Notes: generated by a model not told the origin, from the sequence alone. Shown: positions 40,668-50,595, numbered from the stretch's first letter. The stretch: 64,000 nt of DNA from Hymenobacter metallicola (GCF_004745645.1 NZ_SRMB01000001.1:682001-746000), one strand, 5' to 3'. Program-made: numbers and translations.

Positions 40668-41318
40668 ATGAAAATTGCCTTGATTGGAGCCACCGGATTT
40701 GTGGGCTCGAACCTGCTGCATGAAGCCCTGAACCGCGGCCACCAGGTAACGGCCATTGTGCGCGACCCCGCCAAGCTTGCCCAGCAGCACGAAAACCTGA
40801 CCGTGGTAACCGGCGACGCCACGAAAGTAGACGAGCTGGCGGCCCAGCTGGCGGGGCATGATGTGGTGCTCAACGCTTTTAACGCGGGCTGGACTAATCC
40901 CAACCTCTACCAGGACTTCCTGCAGGGCTGCCAAGATATTGAAGCGGCAACCGAAAAATCGGGAGTGCCGCGTCTGGTCGTTATCGGCGGGGCGGGTAGC
41001 CTCTACATCAATGGGCAGCAGCTGGTCGACGGCCCGCAGTTTCCGGCTGAGTACAAGCCCGGGGCCACCGCCGCCCGCGACTACCTGAACCGGCTGCGCC
41101 ACAACACCACGCTCGACTGGACCTTCTTCAGCCCGGCCATCGAGATGCACCGGGGCATCGACAAGGGCCGCACGGGCCACTACCGCGTAGGTACCGAAAG
41201 CCCCGTGTTTGACGAAAACGGCCGCAGCGTGCTGTCGGGGGAAGATCTGGCCGTGGCCGTACTCGACGAGCTGGAGCAGCCGCGCTTTAGCCGGCAGCGT
41301 TTTACGGCCGCTTACTAA
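40668..41318 (+). CDS. NAD(P)-dependent oxidoreductase, YwnB-like
   Basis: A 216-aa atypical SDR with GATGFVGS at residues 7-14, NAFNAGW after beta-4, VVIGGAGSLYINGQQLVD and the FFSPAIEMHRG loop. This matches the NAD(P)H-binding/flavin-reductase-like YwnB group. It is probably induced together with the Rrf2 regulator through the shared palindrome and may reduce a toxic electrophile or quinone; the substrate is inferred only from the regulator type. Confidence 0.87.
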   Translation: MKIALIGATGFVGSNLLHEALNRGHQVTAIVRDPAKLAQQHENLTVVTGDATKVDELAAQLAGHDVVLNAFNAGWTNPNLYQDFLQGCQDIEAATEKSGVPRLVVIGGAGSLYINGQQLVDGPQFPAEYKPGATAARDYLNRLRHNTTLDWTFFSPAIEMHRGIDKGRTGHYRVGTESPVFDENGRSVLSGEDLAVAVLDELEQPRFSRQRFTAAY

Positions 41319-41406
41319 GTTTAGCCAAGCCCAACGGATGGTGTTGCCGAGTCCGCTGCCGACCTTTGCGTTGTAGGTCGTGCCCGGCACGCTTCTCTGT
41401 TCTTCC

Positions 41407-41459
41407 CAAGCCGTCAGGTGTAGCTGCCGCCGCAGCTGTGCCTGACGGCTTGGCTTTTC
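41407..41459 (+). terminator. Long hairpin between the reductase and the MFS exporter
   Basis: A perfect 13-bp stem CCAAGCCGTCAGG/CCTGACGGCTTGG encloses a second 6-bp stem AGCTGC/GCAGCT, and a short C-TTTT run follows. It lies 19 nt before the MFS start. It may terminate the upstream transcript or act as a leader structure for the exporter. Confidence 0.6.
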
Positions 41460-41478
41460 GGCTCTCATTTCCACCCTG

Positions 41479-42693
41479 ATGCGCAAACCGCTTACCGGCC
41501 ACACCAGCCTGATTCTGCTGCTGGGCCTGCTCACGGCCTTCGGGCCTATGAGCATCGATATGTACCTGCCCGCGTTTCCGGCCATTGCCCGCGAGTTTGG
41601 CGTCCCGATTTCGGCCGTGCAGTTTACCCTGGCCTCCTATAACATTGGCATAGCCCTGGGCCAGCTGCTCTACGGGCCGCTGGCCGACCAGTTGGGCCGC
41701 AAGCCCAACCTGCTGGCGGGCATGCTGCTCTACGGCGTAGCGGCGGTGGGCTGCGCCTTTGCTACTTCCGTCGATGGCCTCGTCGCCGTGCGGTTTATGC
41801 AGGCCGTGGGCGGCTGCGCGGGTATGGTGCTGGCCCGCGCCATCGTGCGCGACCGGTTCGACGGCAACGAGTCGGCCAAGGTATTTTCCACCCTGATGCT
41901 CATCATGGGCGTGGCCCCGATTCTGGCGCCCACCGTGGGCGGCCTCATTATTGCCCATTTCGACTGGCGCTACATCTTTGGGCTACTGGCCGTACTGGCG
42001 GCTATTACGCTGATTTTCATTGTCCTGGTGTTGCCCGAAACCCTGCCCGCTGAGCGCCGCAACCCGGTGGCCGTGCGCAATTCGTTTCGCACCTACGCCG
42101 CCCTGCTGCGCGACAAAGAGTTTGTGGGTTATGCCCTAACGGCGGGCATGGTACAGGGCGGCATGTTTACCTACATCACCGGCTCGTCGTTCGTGTTCAT
42201 GAAGCTGTTTGGCCTGAGTGAGCAGCAGTTTGGCATTCTCTTCGGCCTCAATGCAGCCGGTATTATCACCGCTTCCCAGGTCAACAACCTGCTGCTCAAA
42301 CGTTTTACCTTCCAGCAGATTCTGCGGGCCGTGACGGTGTTCTACTTCGGCGCGGCTCTGGTCTTGCTGCTGATGGCCAGCACGGGCTGGCTGGGCATCT
42401 ATGGCATTGCCGTGCCGCTGTTTTGCACCGTGGGCTGCGTGGGCCTGGCCGTACCCAACGCCACAGCTGGGGCCATGATGCACCACGGTAAGCAGGCCGG
42501 CAGCGCCTCGGCCCTGATGGGTACGCTCATGTACAGCTGCGGGGCCCTGGCCGCCATCAGCGTCAGTGTTTTAGCCAATAATACCGCCTTACCCATGGCC
42601 GCCACTATCACCGCTTGCTCTGCAGCCAGTGTCTTAATCTTCAGAACAATGGTGGGAAATCATAAGGTGAAGGCACAGCAAGTTGCGGCGTGA
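41479..42693 (+). CDS. Bcr/CflA-family multidrug efflux MFS transporter
   Basis: A 404-aa, 12-helix major facilitator. The TM1 region LLGLLTAFGPMSIDMYLPAFPAIA and motif GQLLYGPLADQLGRKP are typical of the Bcr/CflA drug-H+ antiporters, as are RFMQAVGGCAGMVLARAIVRD and PTVGGLI. It exports small toxic compounds across the inner membrane. It lies downstream of the Rrf2/YwnB-like pair, behind a large hairpin. Confidence 0.9.
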   Translation: MRKPLTGHTSLILLLGLLTAFGPMSIDMYLPAFPAIAREFGVPISAVQFTLASYNIGIALGQLLYGPLADQLGRKPNLLAGMLLYGVAAVGCAFATSVDGLVAVRFMQAVGGCAGMVLARAIVRDRFDGNESAKVFSTLMLIMGVAPILAPTVGGLIIAHFDWRYIFGLLAVLAAITLIFIVLVLPETLPAERRNPVAVRNSFRTYAALLRDKEFVGYALTAGMVQGGMFTYITGSSFVFMKLFGLSEQQFGILFGLNAAGIITASQVNNLLLKRFTFQQILRAVTVFYFGAALVLLLMASTGWLGIYGIAVPLFCTVGCVGLAVPNATAGAMMHHGKQAGSASALMGTLMYSCGALAAISVSVLANNTALPMAATITACSAASVLIFRTMVGNHKVKAQQVAA

Positions 42694-42714
42694 TAGATAA
42701 AGCCTAAACCCCGT

Positions 42715-42877
42715 GTCCTTGCGAGGCCGCAGGCCGTGGCCATCCGTCCTCTAAAATGTACTAAGCTCTCTTACATGAAAAGCCCTAACGCTTGAGCAGA
42801 CGTTAGGGCTTTCTGGGTAAGGGCTGTGCCTACCTGCGCAGAGGACGGATGGCTTCGTCCTGCGGCCTCGCCAGGAC
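42715..42877. repeat. Palindromic REP/BIME-like element, copy B
   Basis: The left arm begins GTCCTTGCGAGG and the right arm ends CCTCGCCAGGAC, with CCATCCGTCC and GGACGGATGG at their inner ends. The central hairpin AAAAGCCCTAACG/CGTTAGGGCTTT lies at 42777-42812. Offsets between arms and hairpin match those of the core of copy A (30606-30762) to within 1-2 nt. It lies between two convergent genes. Confidence 0.82.
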
Positions 42878-42881
42878 AGAC

Positions 42882-42916
42882 AAAAAGGCCCGCTGGAGAA
42901 TCCAGCGGGCCTTTTT
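42882..42916. terminator. Bidirectional intrinsic terminator
   Basis: AAAAAGGCCCGCTGGA pairs with TCCAGCGGGCCTTTTT. Immediately follows the REP-like element and precedes the leuS stop, so it serves leuS on the minus strand and the MFS gene on the plus strand. Confidence 0.9.
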
Positions 42917-42936
42917 GCTGCTAAGCGGTGGTAAAA

Positions 42937-45714
42937 CTAAACTACCACGTTCACCATGCGGCCGGGCACGACGATGAACTTCTTGGGCTCCTTGCCTTCG
43001 GCAAACCGCGCCAGGAAACCGGATTCCCGCACGGCGGCTTCGATTTCGGCGGCGGTGGCGGCAGCGGCAAACTGCTGGGTTTCGCGCACTTTGCCATTGA
43101 TGGCTACGGGGTAGTTCACGGTGTCTTCCACCAGGTATTCCTCTTTGAACTCGGGGTACTGCGCCGAGCTGATGCTGCCGGCCTCGTGGCCCAGCTTTAC
43201 CCAGAGTTCTTCGGCCAGGTGGGGCGCGTAGGGCGAAATCAGGATGGTGAGGGGCTCCAGGATGGCGCGCTTGTGCGAGTCGAGGGCGGTTAGCTCGTTC
43301 ACCGTAATCATCAGGGCGCTGACGGTGGTGTTGAACGAGAACTTCTCGATGTCCTCTTCTACCTTCCGGATGGCCTTGTGCAAAGCCTTCAGCTCGGCCG
43401 GCGTCGCTGCTTCGTCGGTTACGGCAAAGTCGCCATCCTGGGGGTGGTAGAGGCGCCAGAGCTTCTTGAGGAAGCCCGCCACCCCGCTCATGCCGTTGGT
43501 ATTCCAGGGCTTGAACTGCTCCAGGGGGCCAAGGAACATTTCGTACAAGCGCAGCGCGTCGGCCCCGTACCGATCAATCAGCACGTCGGGGCTTACCACG
43601 TTGTACTTCGACTTCGACATTTTCTCGACCTCGACGCCGCAAACGTAGGTGCCGTTGTCTTCAAGGATGAAATCAGCCGTAGCGTACTCGTCACGCCACT
43701 TTTTATAGGCTTCAATATCGAGTACATCGTTTTCTACGATGTTCACATCGACGTGCAAAGCGGTGGTTTCGTGCTGGTCTTTCTTGCCGGCCGTTACAAA
43801 CGTGTTGGTGCCGTTGATGCGGTACACGAAGTTCGAACGGCCCAGAATCATGCCCTGGTTGATGAGCTTCTGGAAGGGCTCGGCAGCCGTTACCAGGCCC
43901 AGATCTTTGAGGAACAGGTGCCAGAAGCGGGAGTAGAGCAAGTGGCCCGTAGCGTGCTCTGCCCCACCAAGATATAAATCTGCATTCTGCCAGTACTGCT
44001 CGGCTTCCTGGCCCACGAACCGCTCCGAGTTCTGCGGGTCCATGTAGCGCAGGAAGTACCACGAGGAGCCGGCCCAGCCGGGCATGGTGCTCAGCTCGTA
44101 CTCGTACTGGCCCTTGTACTTCCAGTCCTTGGCGCGGCCCAGGGGCGGCTCGCCGGTTTCGGTGGGCTTGTACTCATCGATTTCGGGCAGCACCAGGGGC
44201 AGGTCTTCTTCGGCGACGCCGTAGGCCACGCCGTCTTTGTAATAAATCGGAATGGGCTCGCCCCAGTAGCGCTGCCGGCCGAAGATGGCGTCGCGGATGC
44301 GGAAGTTGGTTTTGCCCTTGCCGATGCCGCGCTCCTCGAGCTGCTGGATCAGGGTTTGGGTAGCTTGCTTGTAGTCCTGGCCCTGGATGAGGCCGTGCAG
44401 GTATTTGCCTTCCTTGGTCGGGTCGGCCTGCTCCTCAATCTGCTGCTGGTCCACGACCTGCACGATGGGCAGGCCGAAATGCTTGGCAAACACGTAGTCG
44501 CGCTGGTCGCCGCTGGGCACGGCCATCACGGCGCCGGTGCCGTAGCCGGCCAGTACGTAGTCGGCAATCCAGATCTGGATGGGCTCGTTGCTGAACGGGT
44601 TGATACCGTAGCTTCCGGTGAAGGCGCCCGATACCGTTTTGGTGTCAGCCATCCGGTCGCGCTCCGAGCGGCGCTTGGTGGCGTCGATGTAGTCCTGAAT
44701 TTCGGCCTGCTGCTCGGGTGTGGTCAACTCCTTTACCAACTCGTGCTCGGGCGCCAGCACCAGGAAAGTCGCGCCGTAGATGGTATCGACGCGGGTCGTA
44801 TACACCTTGATTTGGGCCTGCTCGTGGCCCTGCACCTGGAAGGTGACTTCAGCGCCGATGGATTTGCCAATCCAGTTGCGCTGCATTTCCTTCACGGCTT
44901 CGGGCCAGTCGATGTGGTCGAGGCCCTGTAACAGGCGGTCGGCGTAGGCCGTGATGCGCAGGTTCCACTGGGGCATCAGCCGACGTTCCACGGGGAATCC
45001 TCCGCGTTCGGAGAGGCCGTCCTTTACTTCGTCGTTGCTCAATACCGTGCCCAAACCGGCGCACCAGTTGACGTAAGTATCTGACTGATAGGCTAAACGG
45101 TAGGGGTGAACGGCCTGGAGCTTTTGCTTTTCGCTCCACATCTGCCACTGGCCGGCCGTGAAATCGTGGCGCTCCTCTTCGTCGCCGGCGGCGCGTACGC
45201 CCTGGCTGCCGCCTTCGGCAAACTTGTCGAGCAGGGTTTTCAGGGGCTCGGCGCGGTCGGTGTCGAGGTTGTACCAGCTATTAAAGAGCTTGAGGAAAAT
45301 CCACTGCGTCCACTTGTAGTACGAAGGGTCGGAGGTGCGGACCTCGCGGCTCCAGTCGTAGCTGAAGCCCAGGGCCGAGAGCTGCTCGATGTAGCGGGCA
45401 ATATTCTCGCGGGTGGTTTTTTCGGGGTGCTGGCCGGTCTGGATGGCGTACTGCTCGGCGGGCAGGCCGAAAGAGTCGAAACCCATGGGATGCAGCACGT
45501 TGAAGCCCTGCAGGCGCTTGTAGCGCGTCACGATGTCGGAGGCAATGTAGCCCAGCGGGTGGCCCACGTGCAAGCCTGCCCCTGAAGGGTAGGGGAACAT
45601 GTCGAGGACGTAGTATTTGGGCTTCTGCGAGTTATTATCGGCCTTGAAGGTGCCGTTATTTTTCCAGTGGGCTTGCCACTTCTTCTCAATTTCCTGGGGA
45701 CTATAGCCGGGCAT
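42937..45714 (-). CDS. leuS: Leucyl-tRNA synthetase
   Basis: Charges tRNA-Leu. The 925-aa class Ia synthetase has the HIGH-type motif in [14 protein letters not shown] and the KMSKS motif in [12 protein letters not shown]. It also has the large CP1 editing domain (about residues 240-460) with the threonine-rich and [15 protein letters not shown] editing motifs. The anticodon-binding domain is at the C-terminus. Length is typical of Bacteroidota LeuS. Start [17 protein letters not shown] is the normal N-terminus. Confidence 0.98.
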   Translation of the reverse strand: MPGYSPQEIEKKWQAHWKNNGTFKADNNSQKPKYYVLDMFPYPSGAGLHVGHPLGYIASDIVTRYKRLQGFNVLHPMGFDSFGLPAEQYAIQTGQHPEKTTRENIARYIEQLSALGFSYDWSREVRTSDPSYYKWTQWIFLKLFNSWYNLDTDRAEPLKTLLDKFAEGGSQGVRAAGDEEERHDFTAGQWQMWSEKQKLQAVHPYRLAYQSDTYVNWCAGLGTVLSNDEVKDGLSERGGFPVERRLMPQWNLRITAYADRLLQGLDHIDWPEAVKEMQRNWIGKSIGAEVTFQVQGHEQAQIKVYTTRVDTIYGATFLVLAPEHELVKELTTPEQQAEIQDYIDATKRRSERDRMADTKTVSGAFTGSYGINPFSNEPIQIWIADYVLAGYGTGAVMAVPSGDQRDYVFAKHFGLPIVQVVDQQQIEEQADPTKEGKYLHGLIQGQDYKQATQTLIQQLEERGIGKGKTNFRIRDAIFGRQRYWGEPIPIYYKDGVAYGVAEEDLPLVLPEIDEYKPTETGEPPLGRAKDWKYKGQYEYELSTMPGWAGSSWYFLRYMDPQNSERFVGQEAEQYWQNADLYLGGAEHATGHLLYSRFWHLFLKDLGLVTAAEPFQKLINQGMILGRSNFVYRINGTNTFVTAGKKDQHETTALHVDVNIVENDVLDIEAYKKWRDEYATADFILEDNGTYVCGVEVEKMSKSKYNVVSPDVLIDRYGADALRLYEMFLGPLEQFKPWNTNGMSGVAGFLKKLWRLYHPQDGDFAVTDEAATPAELKALHKAIRKVEEDIEKFSFNTTVSALMITVNELTALDSHKRAILEPLTILISPYAPHLAEELWVKLGHEAGSISSAQYPEFKEEYLVEDTVNYPVAINGKVRETQQFAAAATAAEIEAAVRESGFLARFAEGKEPKKFIVVPGRMVNVVV

Positions 45715-45984
45715 GGGCTTCCGATTAGGTGGTTACTTGCTGAACTGGCGAAATTAAGCGGAAATGCCGGGAAAGGGTAATTCTTGCCAAGATTAGGGCT
45801 TGCCAGCGTGGCGGGCCAGGAATGCTCTAAGCCGGGCAAAAGCGCGCCTCGGACCGTCGGCCGGGTATTTTGCCTGGTTCGGGTGGTGTTTTATAGGGTT
45901 CTGCTAAGTAGGGTGTGCCAAATTGTACTGTTGGGCCTATATTGCCGACTTACGACGCTCTGTGCTACTTCTAAGTTGTCTTTA

Positions 45985-46518
45985 ATGAAGCTCTACTCTA
46001 CCTTAACCGGCCTGCTACTGCTGAGCAGTGCGCCCCTGCTCGCCCAGCAGGCGCCGGCCAGCCTCCAGGCCCTGGACGAAACATACGGTTACCGCGGCGC
46101 GCGTTTTGAGAGTGATACCAGTGCCTTCCGCGACCTGGCCTTGGCCGAAACTGCGGGTCAGACGCGCTATTACCGCCGCAAGTCGGAGCCCAAAACCCTG
46201 GGTGAGGGCGAAGTGGCCGACGTGACCTACGGCTTTTATCAGGGCAAGCTCAGTGTGATTCTGATTAAGGCCCAGGGAATAAAAAACAGCCGGGCTATGC
46301 TGGCCGCCCTACAGCAGAAGGCTGGCACAGGCACGCGCAGCAGCGCCTTTGCCCAGCGCTACGCCTGGAACGGCAAGAAGGTGCACATGAGCTACGACGA
46401 AAACGCCATGAGCAACGACGCCATCGTCGTCTTGACCTGCAAGAAGCTCAAGGAGAAAGAAATGAAGCAGGCCTTGAAAAACCAGCCGACGACTAAAGCT
46501 GCTCCCATCGGGAGCTAG
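45985..46518 (+). CDS. Secreted hypothetical protein
   Basis: A 177-aa protein with a signal peptide (MKLYSTLTGLLLLSSAPLLAQQ). The mature part has DVTYGFYQGKLSVILIKAQG and a C-terminal Lys-rich helix (KKLKEKEMKQALKN). No family is recognised. An upstream in-frame start at 45784 gives a nonsensical extension. Ends before a terminator. Confidence 0.65.
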   Translation: MKLYSTLTGLLLLSSAPLLAQQAPASLQALDETYGYRGARFESDTSAFRDLALAETAGQTRYYRRKSEPKTLGEGEVADVTYGFYQGKLSVILIKAQGIKNSRAMLAALQQKAGTGTRSSAFAQRYAWNGKKVHMSYDENAMSNDAIVVLTCKKLKEKEMKQALKNQPTTKAAPIGS

Positions 46519-46542
46519 AGCAGCTTTCCTGATTCTTGCTGC

Positions 46543-46568
46543 AAGGCCCGGCCCACCGCCGGGCCTTT
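46543..46568 (+). terminator. Intrinsic terminator
   Basis: AAGGCCCGG pairs with CCGGGCCTT around a 6-nt loop and is followed by a short T run, 24 nt after the stop at 46518. Confidence 0.75.
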
Positions 46569-46644
46569 TGCATGCCTCAGCTAGGCGGCTGGGCCAAACA
46601 ACCGCGCCCGGCCGGCGGTTGTGCAGGCTTTAAGCAAGTAGATA

Positions 46645-47655
46645 ATGCCCAACCATAGCTCCCGCGTGCCCGTGTCCGTTCTGGACTTGGCCGCCATTCT
46701 CGAAGGATCAACGCCTGCCGATACATTCCGCCACAGCCTGGACCTGGCCCGCCACGCCGAGCAGTGGGGCTATACCCGCTACTGGCTGGCCGAGCACCAC
46801 AACATGGCCAGCATTGCCAGCTCGGCCACGGCCGTGCTCATTGGCCACATTGCCGGCGGCACTTCCACTATCCGGGTCGGCTCGGGCGGGGTGATGCTGC
46901 CCAACCACGCCCCGCTGGTGGTGGCCGAGCAGTTTGGCACCTTGGCCTCCTTGTACCCAGGGCGCATCGACCTAGGGCTGGGCCGCGCCCCCGGCACCGA
47001 CCCGCTCACGGCCCGGGCCCTGCGCCGCGACGCCCACGGGGCCGTAAACGACTTCCCGGAGCAGGTGCAGGAACTGCAAACCTACCTCTCGGCCGACAAC
47101 CGCACGAGCCGGGTGCGGGCCATGCCGGGCGAGGGGCTTGACATTCCGATGTGGCTGTTGGGCTCCAGTACTTACAGCGCCCAGCTGGCGGGCATGCTGG
47201 GCTTGCCGTTTGCATTTGCCAGTCATTTTGCCCCCACCCACCTGCAGGCCGCTTTGCAGCTGTACCGCAACTCCTTCCAGCCTTCCGAGCATTTGGATAA
47301 ACCCTATGCTGCGGCCTGCGTCAATGTCATTGCGGCCGACTCGGATGCCGAGGCCGAGCGGCTGGCTACCTCGTTCTACCAGTTTGCCCTGAACATTATC
47401 CGGGGCACGTCGCGCCCTTTGCAGCCGCCAGTGCCGAGCATGCAGGGCCTGTGGAATGATCTGGAAGAAGAGGCCGTGGGGCAGATGATGGCTTATTCCT
47501 TTATCGGGGGGCCTACTACAGTGCAGCAGCAACTGCAGAACTTTCTGCGCTTCACCCAAGTGGACGAGTTGTTGGCCGTGTCGCACATCTACGACCACTC
47601 AGCCCGGCTGCGCTCCTACAAAATACTGAGTGACATCAGCCAGTGGCAGGAGTAA
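46645..47655 (+). CDS. LLM-class (luciferase-like) flavin-dependent monooxygenase
   Basis: A 336-aa TIM-barrel oxygenase of the bacterial luciferase-like family, group 1: [11 protein letters not shown] at the start, then [44 protein letters not shown] and [14 protein letters not shown], which is the well-conserved signature of the YhbW-like group. It uses FMNH2 from a separate reductase to oxidise an unknown substrate. Monocistronic. Confidence 0.9.
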   Translation: MPNHSSRVPVSVLDLAAILEGSTPADTFRHSLDLARHAEQWGYTRYWLAEHHNMASIASSATAVLIGHIAGGTSTIRVGSGGVMLPNHAPLVVAEQFGTLASLYPGRIDLGLGRAPGTDPLTARALRRDAHGAVNDFPEQVQELQTYLSADNRTSRVRAMPGEGLDIPMWLLGSSTYSAQLAGMLGLPFAFASHFAPTHLQAALQLYRNSFQPSEHLDKPYAAACVNVIAADSDAEAERLATSFYQFALNIIRGTSRPLQPPVPSMQGLWNDLEEEAVGQMMAYSFIGGPTTVQQQLQNFLRFTQVDELLAVSHIYDHSARLRSYKILSDISQWQE

Positions 47656-47724
47656 GGTGGTTTTCTAGTGTTATTTTCATCGGCAGGGCTGGCCCGCCCC
47701 GAAATCAGAAACCCGTTGCGCCGG

Positions 47725-48417
47725 CTATACCCCGGTCAGCGGGTTTTTTCCGTCCAGGGTGCCTACACTAGCCAGCACGCGAAAACGCGCAAACAGCTCC
47801 TCCCCATACCAGTTTTCCTGGCGCGTGAGCCGGATTACTTCCTTGTGCTTGTCGCTACGGTAGGCGTAGTGCTGCATAGCCTGCGCTGATTCCCAGAGGC
47901 TAAAGGTGGCCTGGCGAACCACCGGCAACTCGCCCAGCCCAATGGCTGCCCGCACCCCCGGCGCCTGCGCTACGGTTGCACTTGTGGGGGCCACGTAGCG
48001 CCAGAAGCGCAGTGCTTTCGTCCAGCGGATGGAGGCCCGGGTCAGCACGGCGACCGGCCCTTCGGCGCCGGCATCCTCAGCTTGATAATCGAAAGGGTTG
48101 ACTCCGTCCCAGAGACCATGCGATTTGAGCGGGGCTAGCTCGGCCGTCCAGATTTCCTGGGTCCGCTGCTGGTACTGCTGCCAGAGTGGGTGAGTTGCAA
48201 AGAACTGCGCCGCCGCCTCTGCTGAGTCCCAAACGGCCATAAAGCCATAGCGCCGCAAGTTGGGCAGGGCCCCAAAACCGCCGGCCCCGCTACCCAGCAG
48301 TTTCTGAAACCGCAGCCCCGGCACCCGGCGGAGCGGCTGCTGGGCCGTGCCCATCTGAGCCAGGGCCCACCGGGTATTGTTGGGTAGCAGGGTAATAATG
48401 GACAGGGTGGTGAGCAA
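47725..48417 (-). CDS. Spheroidene monooxygenase (CrtA)-like protein
   Basis: A 230-aa protein. The C-terminal half (FSLWESAQAMQHYAYRSDKHKEV and QENWYGEELFARF) matches the CrtA family, heme-containing oxygenases that introduce keto groups into acyclic carotenoids in purple bacteria and hydroxylate carotenoids in some Bacteroidota. No other carotenoid gene is nearby. The 3' end overlaps a terminator-like hairpin (47709-47746) that also lies behind the convergent LLM gene. Confidence 0.75.
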   Translation of the reverse strand: MLTTLSIITLLPNNTRWALAQMGTAQQPLRRVPGLRFQKLLGSGAGGFGALPNLRRYGFMAVWDSAEAAAQFFATHPLWQQYQQRTQEIWTAELAPLKSHGLWDGVNPFDYQAEDAGAEGPVAVLTRASIRWTKALRFWRYVAPTSATVAQAPGVRAAIGLGELPVVRQATFSLWESAQAMQHYAYRSDKHKEVIRLTRQENWYGEELFARFRVLASVGTLDGKNPLTGV

Positions 48418-48491
48418 GAGAAAAGGAGATTTTAAGATCCCAAGGCCAGCGCGGCGACAAGCAACGTAGCTGGTGCGCGCATCAAAACAAC

Positions 48492-48522
48492 AAAAAAGGG
48501 CCGGAATTGCTTCCGGCCCTTT
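48492..48522 (-). terminator. Intrinsic terminator of the PNPOx-like gene
   Basis: AGGGCCGGAA/TTCCGGCCCT stem with a 4-nt loop; on the minus strand it is followed by six T. Lies 24 nt after the stop at 48546. Confidence 0.85.
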
Positions 48523-48545
48523 GGATGCACTTCAAGGTCTCCGAA

Positions 48546-49052
48546 TTAGGGGTTCACCTTGGCATGCTCGTCGCCGGTGGGCTGGTACCGCTCGCCGGTC
48601 GTGACGGCCTTCACGTAGCCGAAGGCGCGCACCAGCACGTTGCTGGGCTGGTCCCAGTACTCGCCGCGGTTGATATCGACGCGCAACAGGGAAATGTTTG
48701 GGTCGTCGGAGCCTTTGGGAAACCAGGCGCGCAGGCCTTCGCTCCACAAGTCCTTGATTTTCTGCCGGTCGTTGACAATTGTTGCAGTGCCCGAAATCGA
48801 CACGTACAGGTTCTGATCGGGCTTGGAGTAGCCCAGGTTGACGTGGCGCTCCTGCTTGACCTCGTCGATTTTAGCGGAGTCTTTTTCGGTGAAGAACCAC
48901 AGCGTGCCGTCTTCCTCGGGCTCGTGGGTGTACATCGGGCGGCTATGCAGCTCCCCGCTGGGCTCCACGGTGGTCATCATGGCAATTTTGATGTCTTTAA
49001 TGCGCTCCACGAGCTTGGTGACATCGTGGCTAACGGCTACTTGCTCGGCCAT
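48546..49052 (-). CDS. Pyridoxamine 5'-phosphate oxidase family protein (general stress protein 26-like)
   Basis: A 168-aa split-barrel flavin-binding protein: IKIAMMTTVEPSGELHSRPMY, LWFFTEKDSAKIDEV, HVNLGYSKPDQNLYVSISGTATIV and RVDINRGEYWDQPSN. This matches the general stress protein 26 type of the PNPOx-like fold rather than true PdxH. It probably binds FMN or F420-like flavins; its reaction is unknown. ATG 49052 (MAEQVAVSHDV) is preferred to one 36 nt upstream. Confidence 0.87.
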   Translation of the reverse strand: MAEQVAVSHDVTKLVERIKDIKIAMMTTVEPSGELHSRPMYTHEPEEDGTLWFFTEKDSAKIDEVKQERHVNLGYSKPDQNLYVSISGTATIVNDRQKIKDLWSEGLRAWFPKGSDDPNISLLRVDINRGEYWDQPSNVLVRAFGYVKAVTTGERYQPTGDEHAKVNP

Positions 49053-49171
49053 AGTATCTAGGGTTTTGGTAGTGTAAGGGTTGTGCAAGGAAGTACGGGC
49101 GGGGCAGGGGAAGGTTCTACAGTTGGGCTGGGCGGGGGTGGTTGCCGCAGTTTTCCAGTACTTTGCCTGCC

Positions 49172-49789
49172 ATGAATTTTCTGGCCCACTTGCTGCTCTC
49201 CGGCGCCCCCGCCGCCACGCCCGATTACGAGGACCTTGTCATCGGCAACTTCGCCGCCGAGGCCGTGCGGGGCCGGGCCCAGGTGCAGGCCTACCCGGCC
49301 AGCGTGCAGCGCGGCATTCATCTGCACCGCTTCATCGACTCCTTTACCGATTCGCACCCGGTAGTGCGCCGCACCACGGCCCGCCTGCGCCAGGCCGGCC
49401 TGGGCAAATGGGCCGGCGTAGTGGCCGACGTGGGCTACGACCACCTGCTGGCCCGCTACTTCCCCCAGTTTCATTCCGCCGAGCCCTTGCCCGAGTTTAG
49501 CCAGCGCCTCTACGCCCTGCTGCACGCCCGCCGCCAGGAGCTGCCCGACCGCCTGCAGCACATGCTCCAGTACATGCGCCGCGACGATTGGCTGACGGGG
49601 TATGCCAAGCCCCAAGGCCTAGAGCGGGCCTTGCTGGGCCTCAGCCGCCGTGCCCCCAGCGGGGCCGTGTTGGCGACGGGTGCCGCCGCGTTTCTGCGGG
49701 AACTGCCCGCCTACGAGGCCGATTTTCGGGAGTTTTGGCCGGAGCTGCGGGCGGGAGTGGCGCAGGAGCTCGTCAGGCTTATGCCCTGA
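49172..49789 (+). CDS. Acyl-carrier-protein phosphodiesterase-like protein
   Basis: A 205-aa protein starting MNFLAHLLLSG, with IGNFAAEAVRG and GIHLHRFIDSFTDSHPVVRRT, and a conserved Asp/His set (HLHRFID, DVGYDHLLARYF), as in AcpH, which removes 4'-phosphopantetheine from holo-ACP. The fold is HD-like. Length is near the E. coli enzyme. Assignment to AcpH is by motif; a broader phosphodiesterase role is possible. Confidence 0.82.
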   Translation: MNFLAHLLLSGAPAATPDYEDLVIGNFAAEAVRGRAQVQAYPASVQRGIHLHRFIDSFTDSHPVVRRTTARLRQAGLGKWAGVVADVGYDHLLARYFPQFHSAEPLPEFSQRLYALLHARRQELPDRLQHMLQYMRRDDWLTGYAKPQGLERALLGLSRRAPSGAVLATGAAAFLRELPAYEADFREFWPELRAGVAQELVRLMP

Positions 49790-49867
49790 TTGTCTGGCCG
49801 GCCGTGCAGATGGTGGCGTAATAGCAGTGGTCTATGGTGATTGTGTTCAACCCCTTCCTTGGCAGCA

Positions 49868-50593
49868 GTGATACAGTACATTCAATTCGACCAACAGTTT
49901 GACGCGGCCCGACTGCAGCAGGAAGTAGCCCAGCTGGCAACCACGCTGTGGCAGGCTCACTACAACCGCGGCGGCTACGAGGGCAGCTGGCAGACCTTGC
50001 AACTGCGCGCCCTGCACGGGCTACCCACCAACAACGCCGCCAACCACCCCGGCTGGCTGCCGGGCGCAGAGTTGTTTCACGATACGCCCCTGCTAGCCCA
50101 GTGCCCCTACACAAAAGAAGTACTCGATTTTTTTCAAATTGAGAAAACCGCCGTCCGGTTTATGCAGCTAGCCCCCGGCGCGGTCATTAAGCCGCACCGC
50201 GACCCGGACCTTAATTTCGAGCAGGGCGAGGTGCGCCTCCACATTCCGGTGCTAACCAACCCGCAGCTACAGTTTTACCTGGAGGAGGAGCGCCTGGTAA
50301 TGGAAGAAGGCAGCTGTTGGTATCTCAACCTCTCTCGGCCCCACCACGTCAAAAACGAGGGGCGCACCGCCCGGGTCCACTTGGTTATCGACGGCATCGT
50401 CAACGAGTGGCTCCGCAGCTATTTCCTCGCCCCCCGGCACCGGGTGGTGCACCGGGCAACACCCGGACTAGTCGAGCAGCACAGCCGAGACGACCAACGG
50501 AAAATTATTGCCCAGCTGCGCCTGCTGCAAACAGCTACCGCCGACAAGCTGGCCGATGAAATGCAGGCTGCACTAGCGGGTGGGCAAGCATAA
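49868..50593 (+). CDS. Aspartyl/asparaginyl beta-hydroxylase-domain protein
   Basis: A 241-aa 2-oxoglutarate/Fe(II) oxygenase-like protein: iron-binding HRD in VIKPHRDPDLNFEQGEVRLHIPVLTNP, then GSCWYLNLSRPHHVKNEG with the second His, and RVHLVIDG with the 2-oxoglutarate-binding Arg. The substrate is unknown. The start is uncertain: GTG at 49868 (read VIQYIQFDQQFDA) is preferred; an upstream TTG at 49841 adds nine residues. Immediately followed by a strong terminator. Confidence 0.82.
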   Translation: MIQYIQFDQQFDAARLQQEVAQLATTLWQAHYNRGGYEGSWQTLQLRALHGLPTNNAANHPGWLPGAELFHDTPLLAQCPYTKEVLDFFQIEKTAVRFMQLAPGAVIKPHRDPDLNFEQGEVRLHIPVLTNPQLQFYLEEERLVMEEGSCWYLNLSRPHHVKNEGRTARVHLVIDGIVNEWLRSYFLAPRHRVVHRATPGLVEQHSRDDQRKIIAQLRLLQTATADKLADEMQAALAGGQA

Positions 50594-50595
50594 AA

